From Achatina immaculata (Eukaryota; Mollusca; Gastropoda; Stylommatophora; Achatinidae), in NCBI GenBank assembly GCA_009760885.1, contig CM019714.1, positions 5,607,312-5,671,311 of the forward strand: DNA of 64,000 nt, given 5' to 3'. This document shows, in pieces, positions 1-12,124 of this stretch (positions within the stretch are counted from its first letter, which is position 1; every line of letters begins with the position of its first letter). The translations under genes were made by a program, and so were the position numbers. The notes under the pieces are model-generated. The model saw only the letters and a program-made list of their open reading frames with translations, was not told the DNA's origin and made no database searches.

Positions 1-150
1 GTTAAGATGTGTTACTGGTTTTTTGTTTGTTTGTTTTTTTGGCAGGGTCATCAATGTGAGCCATACACAACCCGGAGGAAGTAAAGTTACCAGGTAGTAA
101 CACAGAAACACTTTAACAAAGATGTATGCAGACATAAAGCAGACAGGGAG

Positions 151-600
151 TCTAAGGAATAGCTACACGCTATTAGGCAGACAACAAGTCTGAGGAGTAG
201 TGACACGCTATTGGGCAGGCAACAAATTTAAGGAGTAGCTACTCGCTATTAGGCAGGCAACAAGTCTGAGAAGTGGTTACACACTATTAAGCAGGCAAAC
301 AAATCTGAGGAGTGGCTACACGCTATTAGGCAGGCAACAAGTCTGAGGAGTGGCTACACACTATCAGGCAGGCAACAAGTCTGAGAAGTGGCTACACACT
401 ATTAGGCAGGCAACAAGTCTGAGAAGTGGCTACACACTATTAGAAAGGCAACAAGTCTTAGGAGTGGCTACACACTATTAGAAAAGCAACAAGTCTGAGG
501 AGTGGCTACACACTATTAGGCAGGCAACAAGTCTGAGGAGTGGCTACACACTATTAGAAAGGCAACAAGTCTGAGGAATGGCTACACACTATTAGACATA
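151..600. repeat. minisatellite, 38-bp unit
   Basis: About twelve head-to-tail copies of a 38-bp unit whose core is GGAGTGGCTACACACTATTA, followed by an AGGCAGGCAACAAGTCT half. Copies differ by a few substitutions, such as AGAAAGGC for AGGCAGGC. The last copy runs into the unique stretch at 602. Confidence 0.9.
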
Positions 601-601
601 A

Positions 602-838
602 GGCAGGAAGCAACAATCCGATGAGCAGCTACACAGTATCAAACTATTACAGGAACCATCACAACCAGCCCTTCTTCCAGAAATACCACATGATGATGAC
701 GATGGCATTATATTCAGATGTGAACACTTCATAAACACCACAATCAAACACACACCAGGGTTTAAGTGCAATGCTTTAGATATCTTTTCAAATGTCACCA
801 CGCCACAGCACAAGAGAAAGCTGCTTCGGGTGGTTTAA
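602..838 (+). other. unrecognised open frame, possible terminal exon
   Basis: A 78-codon frame opens after a TAA at 599 and closes with TAA at 836-838. It has no obvious initiator in frame. The translation is mixed and protein-like: an acidic patch (HDDDDG), then FRCEHFINTTIKHTPGFKC, ending in a basic QHKRKLLRVV tail. A weak acceptor-like CAAACTATTACAG precedes GAACC near 652, so it could be a last exon. I do not recognise the family and the window has no partner exon. It may equally be chance in unique DNA; the minus-strand frame over the same bases looks less protein-like. Confidence 0.2.
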
Positions 839-1392
839 AAGCTGCGTCGTGATCCACTTGTGATCAAGGACGCCCTGATGAACGGCTGAGAGTGACTAGA
901 AAGGAAAGTGTCATGGCTGACAGCTTCCAAATTGCCGCCTCCCAACCTTGTCATCTTGCCTGCGCCGAGCTTCTACTAAACTACGACATATAAGAACAGC
1001 TCATGTGTTTTAGTTATTTTCCTTCCTTTTTTTTTTTAACATGTCTGTTTTCTTTGCACTTGACTAATCAAGATCTAATGTTACTTCCTTCTTCTCGCAT
1101 AACTTACGCTCCCTTTATGAAAACATGAGACCGCATCGTGACGGTGAACCAGCCTTTCATGGATTCAGAAAACATCTTGTTTAACAAGAACAGGATTCGA
1201 TGTGTGAAAACTGACTTGTGTTTTTTGACTGTCCTCCGCTGCTGATGTCAAGGCGATGGCGAAGCACGGGCAGTGTTCTGAACGGTGAGTTCCACTGAGG
1301 CCCAGATTCAGGCCACGACAAGAGCTTTTTAGAAGGCTCCACTACCAACAGTACCACAGCCACTCTAGGTTAGCAGACATAAACAATCACAT
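839..1392. other. unique sequence, nothing recognised
   Basis: Non-repetitive DNA with a T-run near 1028-1038. No long frame, splice pair or transposon motif could be supported. Confidence 0.5.
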
Positions 1393-1834
1393 CAGTCTGT
1401 TTAATCTGGTTAAAGAATCAAATCCGTCTGTTTAGTCTGGTTAAAGAATCAAATCCGTCTGTTTAGTCTGGTTAAAGAAACATATAAGTCTGTTTAGTCT
1501 GGTTAAAGAATCACATCAGTCTGCTTAGTCTGGCTAAAGAATCACATCAGTCTGTTTAGTCTGGTTGAAGGATCATATCAGTCTGTTTAGTCTGGTTAAA
1601 GAATCACATCCGTCTGTTTAGTCTGGTTAAAGAATCACATCAGTCTGTTTAGTCTGGTTAAAGAATCACATCAGTCTGTTTAGTCTGGTTAAAGAATCAC
1701 ATCCGTCTGTTTAGTCTGGTTAAAGAATCACATCCGTCTGTTTAGTCTGGTTGAAGGATCACATCAGTCTGTTTAGTCTGGTTGAAAAATCACATCAGTC
1801 TGTTTAGTCTGGTTGAAAAATCACATTAGTCTGC
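1393..1834. repeat. minisatellite, 31-bp unit
   Basis: About fourteen copies of a 31-bp unit with core GTCTGTTTAGTCTGGTTAAA followed by GAATCACATCA. Variants include GTTGAAGGATC and ATCCGTC. The array ends where AGTCTGCCGG begins the next array. Confidence 0.92.
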
Positions 1835-1837
1835 CGG

Positions 1838-2350
1838 AGGGCGCATCATTAAAGACAGGGCCTGCCCATGAAATGCAGGGCGCACTCCGAGAAGCAAGGG
1901 CCCCCCATGAAGTACAGGGCACACCCTGAGAAGCAAGGGCCCCCCATGAAGTGCAGGGCACACCATGAGAAGCAAGACCCCCCTTTCCATGAAATGCAAG
2001 GCACATCTTGAGAAGCAAGGCCCCTGTGAAGTGCAGGGCACACAATGAGAAGCAAGGGCCCCCCATGAAGTACAGGGCACACCCTGAGAAGCAAGGGCCC
2101 CCCATGAAGTGCAAGGCAAACCCTGAGAAGCAAGGGCCCCCCATGAAGTACAGGGCACACCCTGAGAAGCAAGAGCCCCCCCCCCATGAAGTGCAAGGCA
2201 CACCCTGAGAAGCAAGGGCCCCCCATGAAGGGCAAGGCACATCTTGAGAAGCAAGGCCCCTGTGAAGTGCAGGGCACACCCTGAGAAGCAAGACACCCCC
2301 CCCCCACCATGAAGTGCAGGGCACACCTTGAGAAGCAAAGCCCACAATGA
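1838..2350. repeat. minisatellite, 39-bp unit with variable C-runs
   Basis: About thirteen copies of a unit near 39 bp: GAAGCAAGG, a C-run, then CATGAAGTACAGGGCACACC. The C-run varies from about four to ten bases between copies, which shifts frame and shows slippage inside the unit. Long frames on both strands here come from the unit length being a multiple of three. Confidence 0.9.
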
Positions 2351-2545
2351 AGAGCAAAGCAAATCATGGAGAGTAGGAAACATAAACAGAAAGGACAACC
2401 GAAGACCCAGGACAGCCCTGGCTAAATCTGGACCATCCATTCAGTGCAGCCACCAAGAAGTGCTGCTACCATGATGTAAACAAAACAGTTCCACACAAAC
2501 GCCACTTAGACAATTTGTGAAAACAGCTTAAACAGAACTACCACT

Positions 2546-3480
2546 TCTGTAAGATAAATAAAATGTGATTTTATATGCACAACATGAAGAGAATATTCAA
2601 AAAATAAATGTGATTTTATATGCACAAGATAAAGAGAAGATGTTAAAATAAATGTGATTTTATACATACAAGATAGAGAGAAGATATAAAAATAAATGTG
2701 ATTTTTATACACACAAGATAAAGAGAAGATATTAAAATAAATGTGATTTTGTACATACAAGACAGAGAGAAGATATAAAAATAAATGTGATTTTATAAGC
2801 ACAAGATAAAGTGAAGATACAAATATAAATGTGACTATATGCACAAGATAAAGAGAAGATACTAAAACAAAAGTGACTTTATATGCACAAGATAAAGAAA
2901 AAATACTAAAAAAAATGTGACTTTATATGCACAAGATAAAGAGAACATACTAAACAAGATAAAGAGAACATACTAAAACAAAAGTGACTTTATATGCACA
3001 AGATAAAGAGAACATACTAAACAAGATAAAGAGAACATACTAAAACATAAGTGACTTTATATGCACAAGATAAAGAAAAAATACTAAAAAAAAATGTGAC
3101 TTTATATGCACAAGATAAAGAGAACATACTAAACAAGATAAAGAGAACATACTAAAACAAAAGTGACTTTATATGCACAAGATAAAGAGAACATACTAAA
3201 ACAAAAGTGACTTTATATGCACAAGATAAAGAGAACATACTAAAACAAAAGTGACTTTATATGCACAAGATAAAGAGAACATACTAAACAAGATAAAGAG
3301 AACATACTAAAACAAAAGTGACTTTATATGCACAAGATAAAGAGAACATACTAAACAAGATAAAGAGAACATACTAAAACAAAAGTGACTTTATATGCAC
3401 AAGATAAAGAGAACATACTAAACAAGATAAAGAGAACATACTAAAACAAAAGTGACTTTATATGCACAAGGTAAAGAGAA
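2546..3480. repeat. compound minisatellite, about 44-bp unit with 67-bp higher-order form
   Basis: The first third has a ~44-bp unit (AAATGTGATTTTATATGCAC plus AAGATAAAGAGAAGAT). From about 2930 the AAGATAAAGAGAACATACTA half is itself doubled, giving a ~67-bp higher-order unit that recurs to about 3480. AT-rich on one strand. Confidence 0.9.
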
Positions 3481-3599
3481 GATACAAGGGCTGGTGCAAA
3501 ACCATCAGGGCAAGGGTTGGAGTGACACCATCAGGACTCAGGACAAGGGTTGGAGTAACACCATGGAACAGGCTGCACTGCACCAAAGGCATCCAACTT

Positions 3600-3815
3600 C
3601 TATGGAATTTCCGTTGGCTGCCCTCATTAATCTTTGGATGTCCCTCATTAATCTTTGGCTTTCCCTCATTAATCTTTGGCTGTCCCTCATTAATCTTTGG
3701 CTGCCCTCGTTAATCTTTGGCTGTCCCTCATTATTATTTGGCTGTCCCTCATTAATCTTGGGCTGTTCCTCATTAATCTTTGGCTGCCCTCGGTAATCTT
3801 TGGCTGACCCCGGTC
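3600..3815. repeat. minisatellite, about 21-bp unit
   Basis: About nine copies of CTCATTAATCTTTGGCTGTC with small indels. The last copies (CTGCCCTCGGTAATCTTTGG) are also the left edge of the 1.69-kb duplicated block. Confidence 0.9.
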
Positions 3816-5466
3816 GATCTACATGGCATATGGTGGAAGTCCCTCTTGGTCTGAGGCCTTCCTCTTGACTTTTCTAGTTTGGGAGACCCCGCCAGAAGCT
3901 ATAATTCCACTGGCAGAGCTCTTGGGATCACTAGGATATTCAAGCCCCACCCACCCACCCCAACATAATAAGGTAGGGATTCCAGGAGAAGGGGTGTAAC
4001 ACCAGTACCAGTACTACACTACATCCAGAAACAACGAGTAAAGCAGCATGTAATACAAGTACCACATGGCAGCGTACACACAGAAAACATTCATGCTGAG
4101 AACTGTATGAAACACAAAGTGTGAGGTTGCCCATGCAGGAGATGGAGGAATGATATAACAGAAACCTTAAATACCTCAATATGTGTGGCAAATTGCCGAA
4201 CCCTATCAAGATGTCTATTTATCCAACTAACACTGAAAGGTACATGAGGAAGGAGACAAGGTAAGATGAGAAAATTCTGCTTTTTATTGATGCATATACC
4301 TGCACTCTGCTCTAGAAGCTCATGCCAACATGTCTCTTGAGTCATTTAATCTTATTTATCTTACTGTAGAGTCTATTCACTACCTGTTTTGGACCGTCTA
4401 TTCACTACCACTGGCAGAATATCTCCATATGTCTCTCAGAGCTCCCTGTCTTCTCACTAAGTCTCTGTGTCTTTTCTGTCTTTGGTCTCACTGTGGAGGC
4501 CATTTGTTAGTTATTTTGGACTGTCTATTCACTGCTGCATGCAGAATATGTCCATAAGTCTCTGAGGTGTCCCTGTCTTCAGTCTCCCTATGTATCTAAG
4601 CTGTCCCTGTCTTCAGTCTCCCTATGTATCTGAGCTGTCCCTGTCTTCAGTCTCCCTATGTATCTAAGCTGTCCCTGTCTTCAGTCTCCCAGTGTATCTG
4701 AGCTGTCCCTGTCTTCAGTCTTCCTGTGTCTCTGAGCTGTCCCTGTCTTCAGTCTTCCTGTGTCTCTGAGCTGTCCCTGTCTTCAGTCTCCTTGTGTCTC
4801 TGAGTTGTGCCTTCAGTCTCTGTGTGTCTCTGAGCTGTGCCTTCAGTCTCCCTGTGTCTCTGAGCTGTGCCTTCAGTCTCCTTGTGTCTCTAAGCTGTTC
4901 CTGTTTTCTGTCCCTGACTTCAGTCTCACTGTAGAGGCTATGTACAGACTGTATACAGGTGCACAACATGTCCAGCCTATCTCCTCTTTCTTACAGAAAA
5001 AGAAATGACAAAAATCTTGGGCTACATCATTTATTCTGGAGTGTTCATGTATTCTCAAGCTCCTTACACTGGCTTCTCTAGCTACTCCCCAATATTCTCA
5101 ATATCCTCTCCTCTGATCATTTTTTCTGTATGATTACCAGTTCTTCATGTTTTCTATGTGATTACCAGTTCTTCATGTTTTCTATGTGATTACCAGTTCA
5201 TGTTTTCTATATGATTACCAGTTCTTCATGTTTTCTATATGATTACCAGTTCTTCATGTTTTCTATATGATTACCAGTTCTTTATGTTTTCTATACGATT
5301 ACCAGTTCTTCATGTTTTCTATATGATTACAAGTTTTTCATGTTTTCTATATGATTACCAGTTCTTTATGTTTTCTATACGATTACCAGTTCTTCATGTT
5401 TTCTATATGATTACAAGTTTTTCATGTTTTCTATATGATTACCAGTTCTTCATGGTTTCTATATGA
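3773..5466. repeat. large tandem duplication, copy A (~1.69 kb)
   Basis: This block recurs directly as 5467-7155, shifted by 1694 bases at its left edge and 1687 further in. It begins in the 21-bp array (ATTAATCTTTGG) and ends inside a 28-bp array. Its centre (about 3850-4350) is unique and includes a GGGAGACCCCGCCAGAAGC segment that resembles, from memory only, a dispersed repeat of invertebrate genomes. Open frames here are identical in both copies and not gene-like. Confidence 0.9.
4553..4895. repeat. minisatellite, about 32-bp unit (inside copy A)
   Basis: Repeats of GTCTCTGAGCTGTCCCTGTC plus TTCAGTCTCCCT. Shorter 27-base variants (GAGCTGTGCCTTCAGTCTCC) lie at the right end. Confidence 0.85.
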
Positions 5467-5470
5467 TTAA
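5124..5470. repeat. minisatellite, 28-bp unit (copy A)
   Basis: About twelve copies of ATGATTACCAGTTCTTCATG plus TTTTCTAT. A higher-order pattern is visible (CAGTTCTTTATG, ACGATTACC, TACAAGTTTTTC variants recur in the same order). Confidence 0.9.
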
Positions 5471-7155
5471 TCTTTGGCTGCCCTCGGTAATCTTTGGCTG
5501 ACCCCGGTCGATCTACATGGCATATGGTGGAAGTCCCTCTTGGTCTGAGGCCTTCCTCTTGACTTTTCTAGTTTGGGAGACCCCGCCAGAAGCTATAATT
5601 CCACTGGCAGAGCTCTTGGGATCACTGGGATATTCAAGCCCCACCCACCCACCCCAACATAATAAGGTAGGGATTCCAGGAGAAGGGGTGTAACACCAGC
5701 ACCAGTACTACACTACATCCAGAAACAACAAGTAAAGCAGCATGTAATACAAGTACCACATGGCAGCGTACACACAGAAAACATTCATGCTGAGAACTGT
5801 ATGAAACATAAAGTGTGAGGTTGCCCATGCAGGAGATGGAGGAATGATATAACAGAAACCTTAAATACCTCAATATGTGCTGCAAATTGCCGAACCCTAT
5901 CAAGATGTCTATTTATCCAACTAACACTGAAAGGTACATGAGGAAGGAGACAAGGTAAGATGAGAAAATTCTGCTTTTTATTGATGCATATACCTGCACT
6001 CTGCTCTAGAAGCTCATGCCAACATGTCTCTTGAGTCATTTAATCTTATTTATCTTACTGTAGAGTCTATTCACTACCTGTTTTGGACCGTCTATTCACT
6101 ACCACTGGCAGAATATCTCCATATGTCTCTCAGAGCTCCCTGTCTTCTCACTAAGTCTCTGTGTCTTTTCTGTCTCACTGTGGAGGCCATTTGTTAGTTA
6201 TTATGGACTGTCTATTCACTGCTGCATGCAGAATATGTCCATAAGTCTCTGAGCTGTCCCTGTCTTCAGTCTCCCTATGTATCTAAGCTGTCCCTGTCTT
6301 CAGTCTCACTATGTATCTGAACTGTCCCTGTCTTCAGTCTCCCTGTGTCTCTGAGCTGTCCCTGTCTTCAGTCTCCCTGTGTCTCTGAGCTGTCCCTGTC
6401 TTCAGTCTTCCTGTGTCTCTGAGCTGTCCCTGTCTTCAGTCTTCCTGTGTCTCTGAGCTGTCCCTGTCTTCAGTCTTCCTGTGTCTCTGAGTTGTGCCTT
6501 CAGTCTCTGTGTGTCTCTGAGCTGTGCCTTCAGTCTCCCTGTGTCTCTGAGCTGTGCCTTCAGTCTCCTTGTGTCTCTAAGCTGTTCCTGTTTTCTGTCC
6601 CTGACTTCAGTCTCACTGTAGAGGCTATGTACAGACTGTATACAGGTGCACAACATGTCCAGCCTATCTCCTCTTTCTTACAGAAAAAGAAATGACAAAA
6701 ATCTTGGGCTACATCATTTATTCTGGAGTGTTCATGTATTCTCAAGCTCCTTACACTGGCTTCTCTAGCTACTCCCCAATATTCTCAATATCCTCTCCTC
6801 TGATCATTTTTTCTGTATGATTACCAGTTCTTCATGTTTTCTATGTGATTACCAGTTCTTCATGTTTTCTATGTGATTACCAGTTCATGTTTTCTATATG
6901 ATTACCAGTTCTTCATGTTTTCTATATGATTACCAGTTCTTCATGTTTTCTATATGATTACCAGTTCTTTATGTTTTCTATACGATTACCAGTTCTTCAT
7001 GTTTTCTATATGATTACAAGTTTTTCATGTTTTCTATATGATTACCAATTCTTCATGTTTTCTATACGATTACCAGTTCTTCATGTTTTCTATATGATTA
7101 CAAGTTTTTCATGTTTTCTATATGATTACCAGTTCTTCATGGTTTCTATATGATT
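5467..7155. repeat. large tandem duplication, copy B (~1.69 kb)
   Basis: Second copy of the block at 3773-5466, differing by scattered substitutions and a few bases of indel (for example TGTGCTGC for TGTGTGGC near 5878). Its 28-bp array is continuous with a longer run that extends to about 7818. Confidence 0.9.
6240..6585. repeat. minisatellite, about 32-bp unit (inside copy B)
   Basis: The counterpart of the array at 4553-4895, with slightly different unit order, so the two copies have diverged by unit-level change. Confidence 0.85.
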
Positions 7156-7818
7156 ACCAGTTCTTCATGTTTTCTATATGATTACTAGTTCTTCATGTTT
7201 TCTATATGATTACCAGTTCTTTATGTTTTCTATACGATTACCAGTTCTTCATGTTTTCTATATGATTACAAGTTTTTCATGTTTTCTATATGATTACCAG
7301 TTCTTTATGTTTTCTATACGATTACCAGTTCTTCATGTTTTCTATATGATTACAAGTTTTTCATGTTTTCTATATGATTACCAGTTCTTCATGGTTTCTA
7401 TATGATTACCAGTTCTTCATGTTTTCTATATGATTACCAGTTCTTCATGGTTTCTATATGATCACCAGTTCTTCATGTTTTCTGTATGATTACCAGTTTT
7501 TCATGTTTTCTATATGATTACCAGTTCTTCATGTTTTCTATATGATTACCAGTTCTTCATGGTTTCTATATGATCACCAGTTCTTCATGTTTTCTGTATG
7601 ATTACCAGTTTTTCATGTTTTCTATATGATTACCAGTTCTTCATGGTTTCTATATGATCACCAGTTCTTCATGTTTTCTGTATGATTACCAGTTTTTCAT
7701 GTTTTCTATATGATTACCAGTTCTTCGTGTTTTCTATATGATTACAAGTTCTTCATGTTTTCTTTGTGATTATCAATTCTTCATGTTTTCTTTATGATTA
7801 CCAGTTCTTCATGTTTCA
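6812..7818. repeat. minisatellite, 28-bp unit (copy B and extension)
   Basis: About 36 copies of the same 28-bp unit. The ordered block of variants seen in copy A is repeated at about 6926-7153 and again at 7178-7405, so blocks of nine copies have themselves been duplicated. A GGTTTCTATATGATCACC variant spreads from about 7440 on. Confidence 0.9.
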
Positions 7819-8217
7819 GCCACATATAAATAAAATGTCCTGATATATGGTCCTACTAATTCTACATTCTTATATATTCATCATTTTAAAGTTTTCTGTG
7901 TTTACAGGGTTTAAAAGGCTGGTCAGGTCTGCTGCAATCACATGACAGTAAGCTCCACTACCAGTGTAATCAGTTTATGTCAAACTGGATGACTGTGGGT
8001 GGTTGCATGTGGGTCAAAACAAGTGACTGTTAAGTGTTTGTGACAGTCGAAGAATGTTGGAGTAAAACATGACATAAAAATGGGAAACAGGGCCCTAAGG
8101 CGTTGTTGGCGATGTTCTGTCCCACTTCTATCCCAGCATCCCCCCCCCTCAATTCTGTCGGAGTTTCAGACTTTTGTACCTTGTCCTTCTTCTGCAGCTG
8201 ACAGTCCGGGCTGGGCT
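7819..8217. other. unique sequence, nothing recognised
   Basis: Non-repetitive stretch between two arrays, with a CCCCCCCC run near 8143. No coding signal supported. Confidence 0.5.
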
Positions 8218-8400
8218 ATTGAAGCACAGATAAGGCAGCTTTCTCCAGAATAAGTGCCCTTGTGAAGCACAGATAAGGCAGCTTTCTCCAGAACAAGTGC
8301 CCTTGTGAAGCACAGATAAGGCAGCTTTATCCAGAACAAGTGCCCTTGTGAAGCACAGATAAGGCAGCTTTCTCCAGAACAAGTGCCCTTGTGAAGCAAA
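8218..8400. repeat. minisatellite, 44-bp unit, four copies
   Basis: Four copies of GTGAAGCACAGATAAGGCAG plus CTTTCTCCAGAACAAGTGCCCTTG, nearly identical. Confidence 0.9.
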
Positions 8401-10240
8401 ATATCTTATCAAACTGATCCTTGGCACATCCCATAATGGCTAACATCTACTTCATAAGTTATTCAAATACTAAAAGTTCCACTTAACATATATTACAGAA
8501 ATAGTTCATAGAAAATATAAACCTCAGCAACTGCACCTTGTATATAAATGTTATTGATTTTTTTTGTCTTTAAATTGTGTTTTATCGACTAACAGCTTAC
8601 AGCAATTTGACTCAATACCATTTTTCTATTTTTAGTATCAAAAAGGTTGCAGTGTCAAAGTGACCATGCATAACATGTAAGGCCTTTCAATTTTGGAAGT
8701 TTAATAAGGGCTGAATAGTTTGCTTAAAGGAGGAAGTAGTACTTCCATGATAATATCACAAAACAACTGACTGGTTTCCTGAGTCAGTTTCCTGTCTCCA
8801 TGACTACTAATACAGCAGAGACATACAAGCATTTATGTGCTTTAATCCAGGGCTGTGAATACGCAAATGACCAGCGTATGTCCGGTTAACCAACTCTTGT
8901 GAGAAACCATTTGAATAAATTTAAATAGTCTGAATTTGTAATTTACTTCCATGAAAAGCTTATTTACATTTGAGTTCTTTTTTTAAATCGGGATAAGGCA
9001 GGACTATGTAACCAAAGCTTGTCAAGATTCTATCAGTGCTACCTGTGTGTCACAAAAGCCTGATAAACTCGTGATTCCCCCTTATAGAACAGCCTGGTAT
9101 ATAAGATCCCTATGAAGACACTGACCTATCTACTAATGCATGACCCTGGACATCAAAGGTCACAGCCACCTGCTACAGTCCATCACTAGCACCAAGAACT
9201 CCATCACAACTACCAAACTCCGCCCCCAAAACATTAAGAAGAATAACAAATGATATGAGACTGGCATAATTTAACAACCTACCAAAACGTACACCCATAC
9301 AAACAACGTTAAACGTTTATTGAGCCGAACAGACTGGATGCATTACTACGTTGCTGGAACACATTGAGAGACACTATAATATCCATGAATATCTTCAATT
9401 ACACGTCACTGTATACATGTGAAATCGTACATTTTTTGGGGGTGGAAATATAAAAAAAGGGAGTGTCATGTTTGTGAAAATTTAACTGACAATGAAATAC
9501 ACAGAAGCCAAGAAAAATGATCAATCTTTAATGAAGCCGACGAACATAATTATAATATTTCTACACAGCTACATCTGTTAAGTTTCACAAGTTCTGGCAC
9601 TACAGCAAACGAACTGCTTACCATAATCACTATATAATCCACGTTACGACATCCATGAGGTATCATAAAACGTCTTGCTCCAATAAACTCGAGCTAACTC
9701 GTCCAGTTCTGACAACCGTTCTCTTCTCGTCGTCTGCCACTTCTTGCGAGCAGGCCTTCGGTATATAATACTTTCGCACAATTCAACGCCTAATTTTCAT
9801 CTTCATTTCTCTATTTATCTAAAAATTCAAATGTATTTTCAAATATTTCGCGATTTATTTATGAATACGCTTAAAATGATCCATTCAAAAAGAAAACTCA
9901 CAACAGTAAGGCGGGTTTGTTTAATTTTTAAAAAAAAAAAATTAATGAGATATACAAATGAATGGCATTTTAAAATAAGTATTGTTGCCAACTCAGATAG
10001 CGGAAATCCCTTTTATCGTCATTCTGTATTTCATCCCAGAGATAGTTGACTGTAATGGATCTATGGATTGTTCTGCATCCTGTTTTCACTGTACGCTAAG
10101 GAAGCATAAATGTATAGCATTATATGGATTGCTAGATGTGTCATCGAAGTTCAGGGCTTATTACAACACGTGTTAAACAAGTGATGATGTGAACGTTGCT
10201 CATTTGGTTGTGTGATTGAGTTGTTATTCAACTTTGTCAG
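8401..10240. other. unique AT-rich sequence, no gene supported
   Basis: The longest non-repetitive stretch in the left third. It has polyadenylation-like hexamers on both strands (AATAAA near 9681 plus; its complement near 9312). Open frames at 9744-10049 and 9982-10176 lack recognisable domains and a good start. Could hold UTR or distal regulatory sequence; nothing is shown. Confidence 0.5.
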
Positions 10241-10261
10241 GAGAGGGAGGATTTTGACAGG

Positions 10262-11535
10262 GCTTTCGGGTGGAGAACAGCTGTGTGGGAGGTAGAGGTT
10301 GGACGTGTGGGAGGTAGAGGGTGGATGTGTGGGAGCTAGAAGGTGGGCATGTGGGAGCTAGAGGGTGGACGTGTGGGAGGTAGAGGGTGGATGTGTGGGA
10401 GGTAGAGGGTGGATGTGTGGGAGCTAGAGGGTGGATGTGTGGGAGGTAGAGGGTGGACGTGTGGGAGCTAGAGGGTGGATGTGTGGGAGCTAGAGGGTGG
10501 ATGTGTGGGAGCTAGAGGTTGGACATATGGGAGCTAGAGGGTGGATGTGGGGGAGCTAGAGGGTGGGCATGTGGGAGCTAGAGGGTGGGCATGTGGGAGC
10601 TAGAGGGTGGACGTGTGGGAGCTAGAGGGTGGATGTGTGGGAGCTAGAGGGTGGGCATGTGGGAGCTAGAGGGTGGGCATGTGGGAGCTAGAGGGTGGAG
10701 GGTGGGAGCTAGAGGGTGGAGGTGTGGGAGCTAGAGGGTGGGCATGTGGGAGCTAGAAGGTGGAGGTGTGGGAGCTAGAGGGTGGACGTGTGGGAGCTAG
10801 AGGGTGGAGGTGTGGGAGCTAGAGGGTGGGCATGTGGGACTAGAGGGTGGAGGTGTGGGAGCTAGAGGGTGGACGTGTGGGAGCTAGAGGGTGGGCATGT
10901 GGGAGCTAGAGGGTGGAGGTGTGGGAGCTAGAGGGTGGGCATGTGGGAGCTAGAGGGTGGGCATGTGGGAGCTAGAGGGTGGAGGTGTGGGAGCTAGAGG
11001 GTGGGCATGTGGGAGCTAGAGGGTGGAGGTGTGGGAGCTAGAGGGTGGACGTGTGTGAGCTAGAGGGTGGAGGTGTGGGAGCTAGAGGGTGGGCATGTGG
11101 GAACTAGAAGGTGGATGTGTGGGAGCTAGAGGGTGGACATGTGGGAGCTAGAGGGTGGATGTGTGGGAGCTAGAGGGTGGGCATGTGGGAGCTAGAGGGT
11201 GGAGGTGTGGGAGCTAGAGGGTGGACGTGTGGGAGCTAGAGGGTGGACGTGTGGGAGCTAGAGGGTGGGCATGTGGGAGCTAGAGGGTGGAGGTGTGGGA
11301 GCTAGAGGGTGGGCATATGGGAGCTAGAGGGTGGGCATATGGGAGCTAGAGGGTGGAGGTGTGGGAGCTAGAGGGTGGACGTGTGGGAGCTAGAGGGTGG
11401 GCATGTGGGAGCTAGAGGGTGGAGGTGTGGGAGCTAGAGGGTGGATGTGTGGGAGCTAGAGGGTGGACGTGTGGGAGCTAGAGGATGGATGTGTGGGAGC
11501 TAGAGGGTGGACTTGTGGGAGCTAGAGGGTGAACG
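10262..11535 (+). repeat. G-rich minisatellite, 22-bp unit, ~58 copies
   Basis: Head-to-tail GTGGGAGCTAGAGGGTGGAY GT units, with a few GGGCAT and GGAGGT variants that alternate in runs. All G-runs lie on the plus strand: each unit has two GGG tracts separated by 7-9 bases. The right end of this array also forms the left edge of the 1945-bp duplication. Confidence 0.95.
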
Positions 11536-11584
11536 TATGTAAATATGCGAGGTATTTATCTGTCTACATGTGTGTGCTGTAATA

Positions 11585-11965
11585 TGGAATATATGTGTGA
11601 TGACAGTGCTCAGAGACAAGGGATACACATAGAAGGAAGCAGAGAATAATTCCAAGAACGGGATGACTGGAGAGCCTTTATCCGTGGCCTATGCTCTCAA
11701 GGGAGTGAAAGGCGATGATGATGGTGATATATATGATGAGAAGAAACAGTCAGAGAATCCCAAAACAAGCTATCAAGTGGGACGCAACAGGCCGAAGAAA
11801 AAGAAGTCGACCACATGAAACTCTAAAGAAGACACTGTTAAGAGAGGCCAGTTTAGTGGGAATAACATCCCTTGATGAGGCTGAAAAGCTTGCTGAAAAC
11901 AGGAAAAAAAAAACTTGACGAACCACCACGCGAGCCCTGTGTGAAGCTTGAAGGCACGGGAAGGA
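11585..11965 (+). mobile_element. two fused LINE 3' tails (copy A)
   Basis: The first part (about 11600-11710) encodes a decayed LINE C-terminus with DDWRAFIRGLCSQGSERR and then a GATGATGATG tail. It is followed directly by an F2-family C-terminus (11715-11918) with MMRRNSQRIPKQAIKW and KKTLLREASLVGITS. F2 ends in GGAAGGATGTAAGATGTAAG, its usual short tandem tail. Both are 5'-truncated and broken by stops. Confidence 0.7.
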
Positions 11966-12124
11966 TGTAAGATGTAAGTAAGATATCTGTGAGGTCTTGG
12001 ATACATGCTTGGACTTGTTCTTTAATGCAGAGATTATTCCTGAGCCACGGCCAAGTACTCGCGTGGAGTGCTCGTGTGTTCTTGTTGTCTGCTGAGCTGT
12101 CTTTGTGAGGGGGCAAACGTGTAC

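Noticed and set aside
1821..2440. Minus frames of 170-200 codons over the C-run array
   Set aside because: All three minus frames are open because the unit is 39 bases; no unit-independent protein sequence.
9744..10176. Two plus frames of 101 and 64 codons
   Set aside because: No ATG at the longer frame's stated start, AT-rich low-information translation, no domain.
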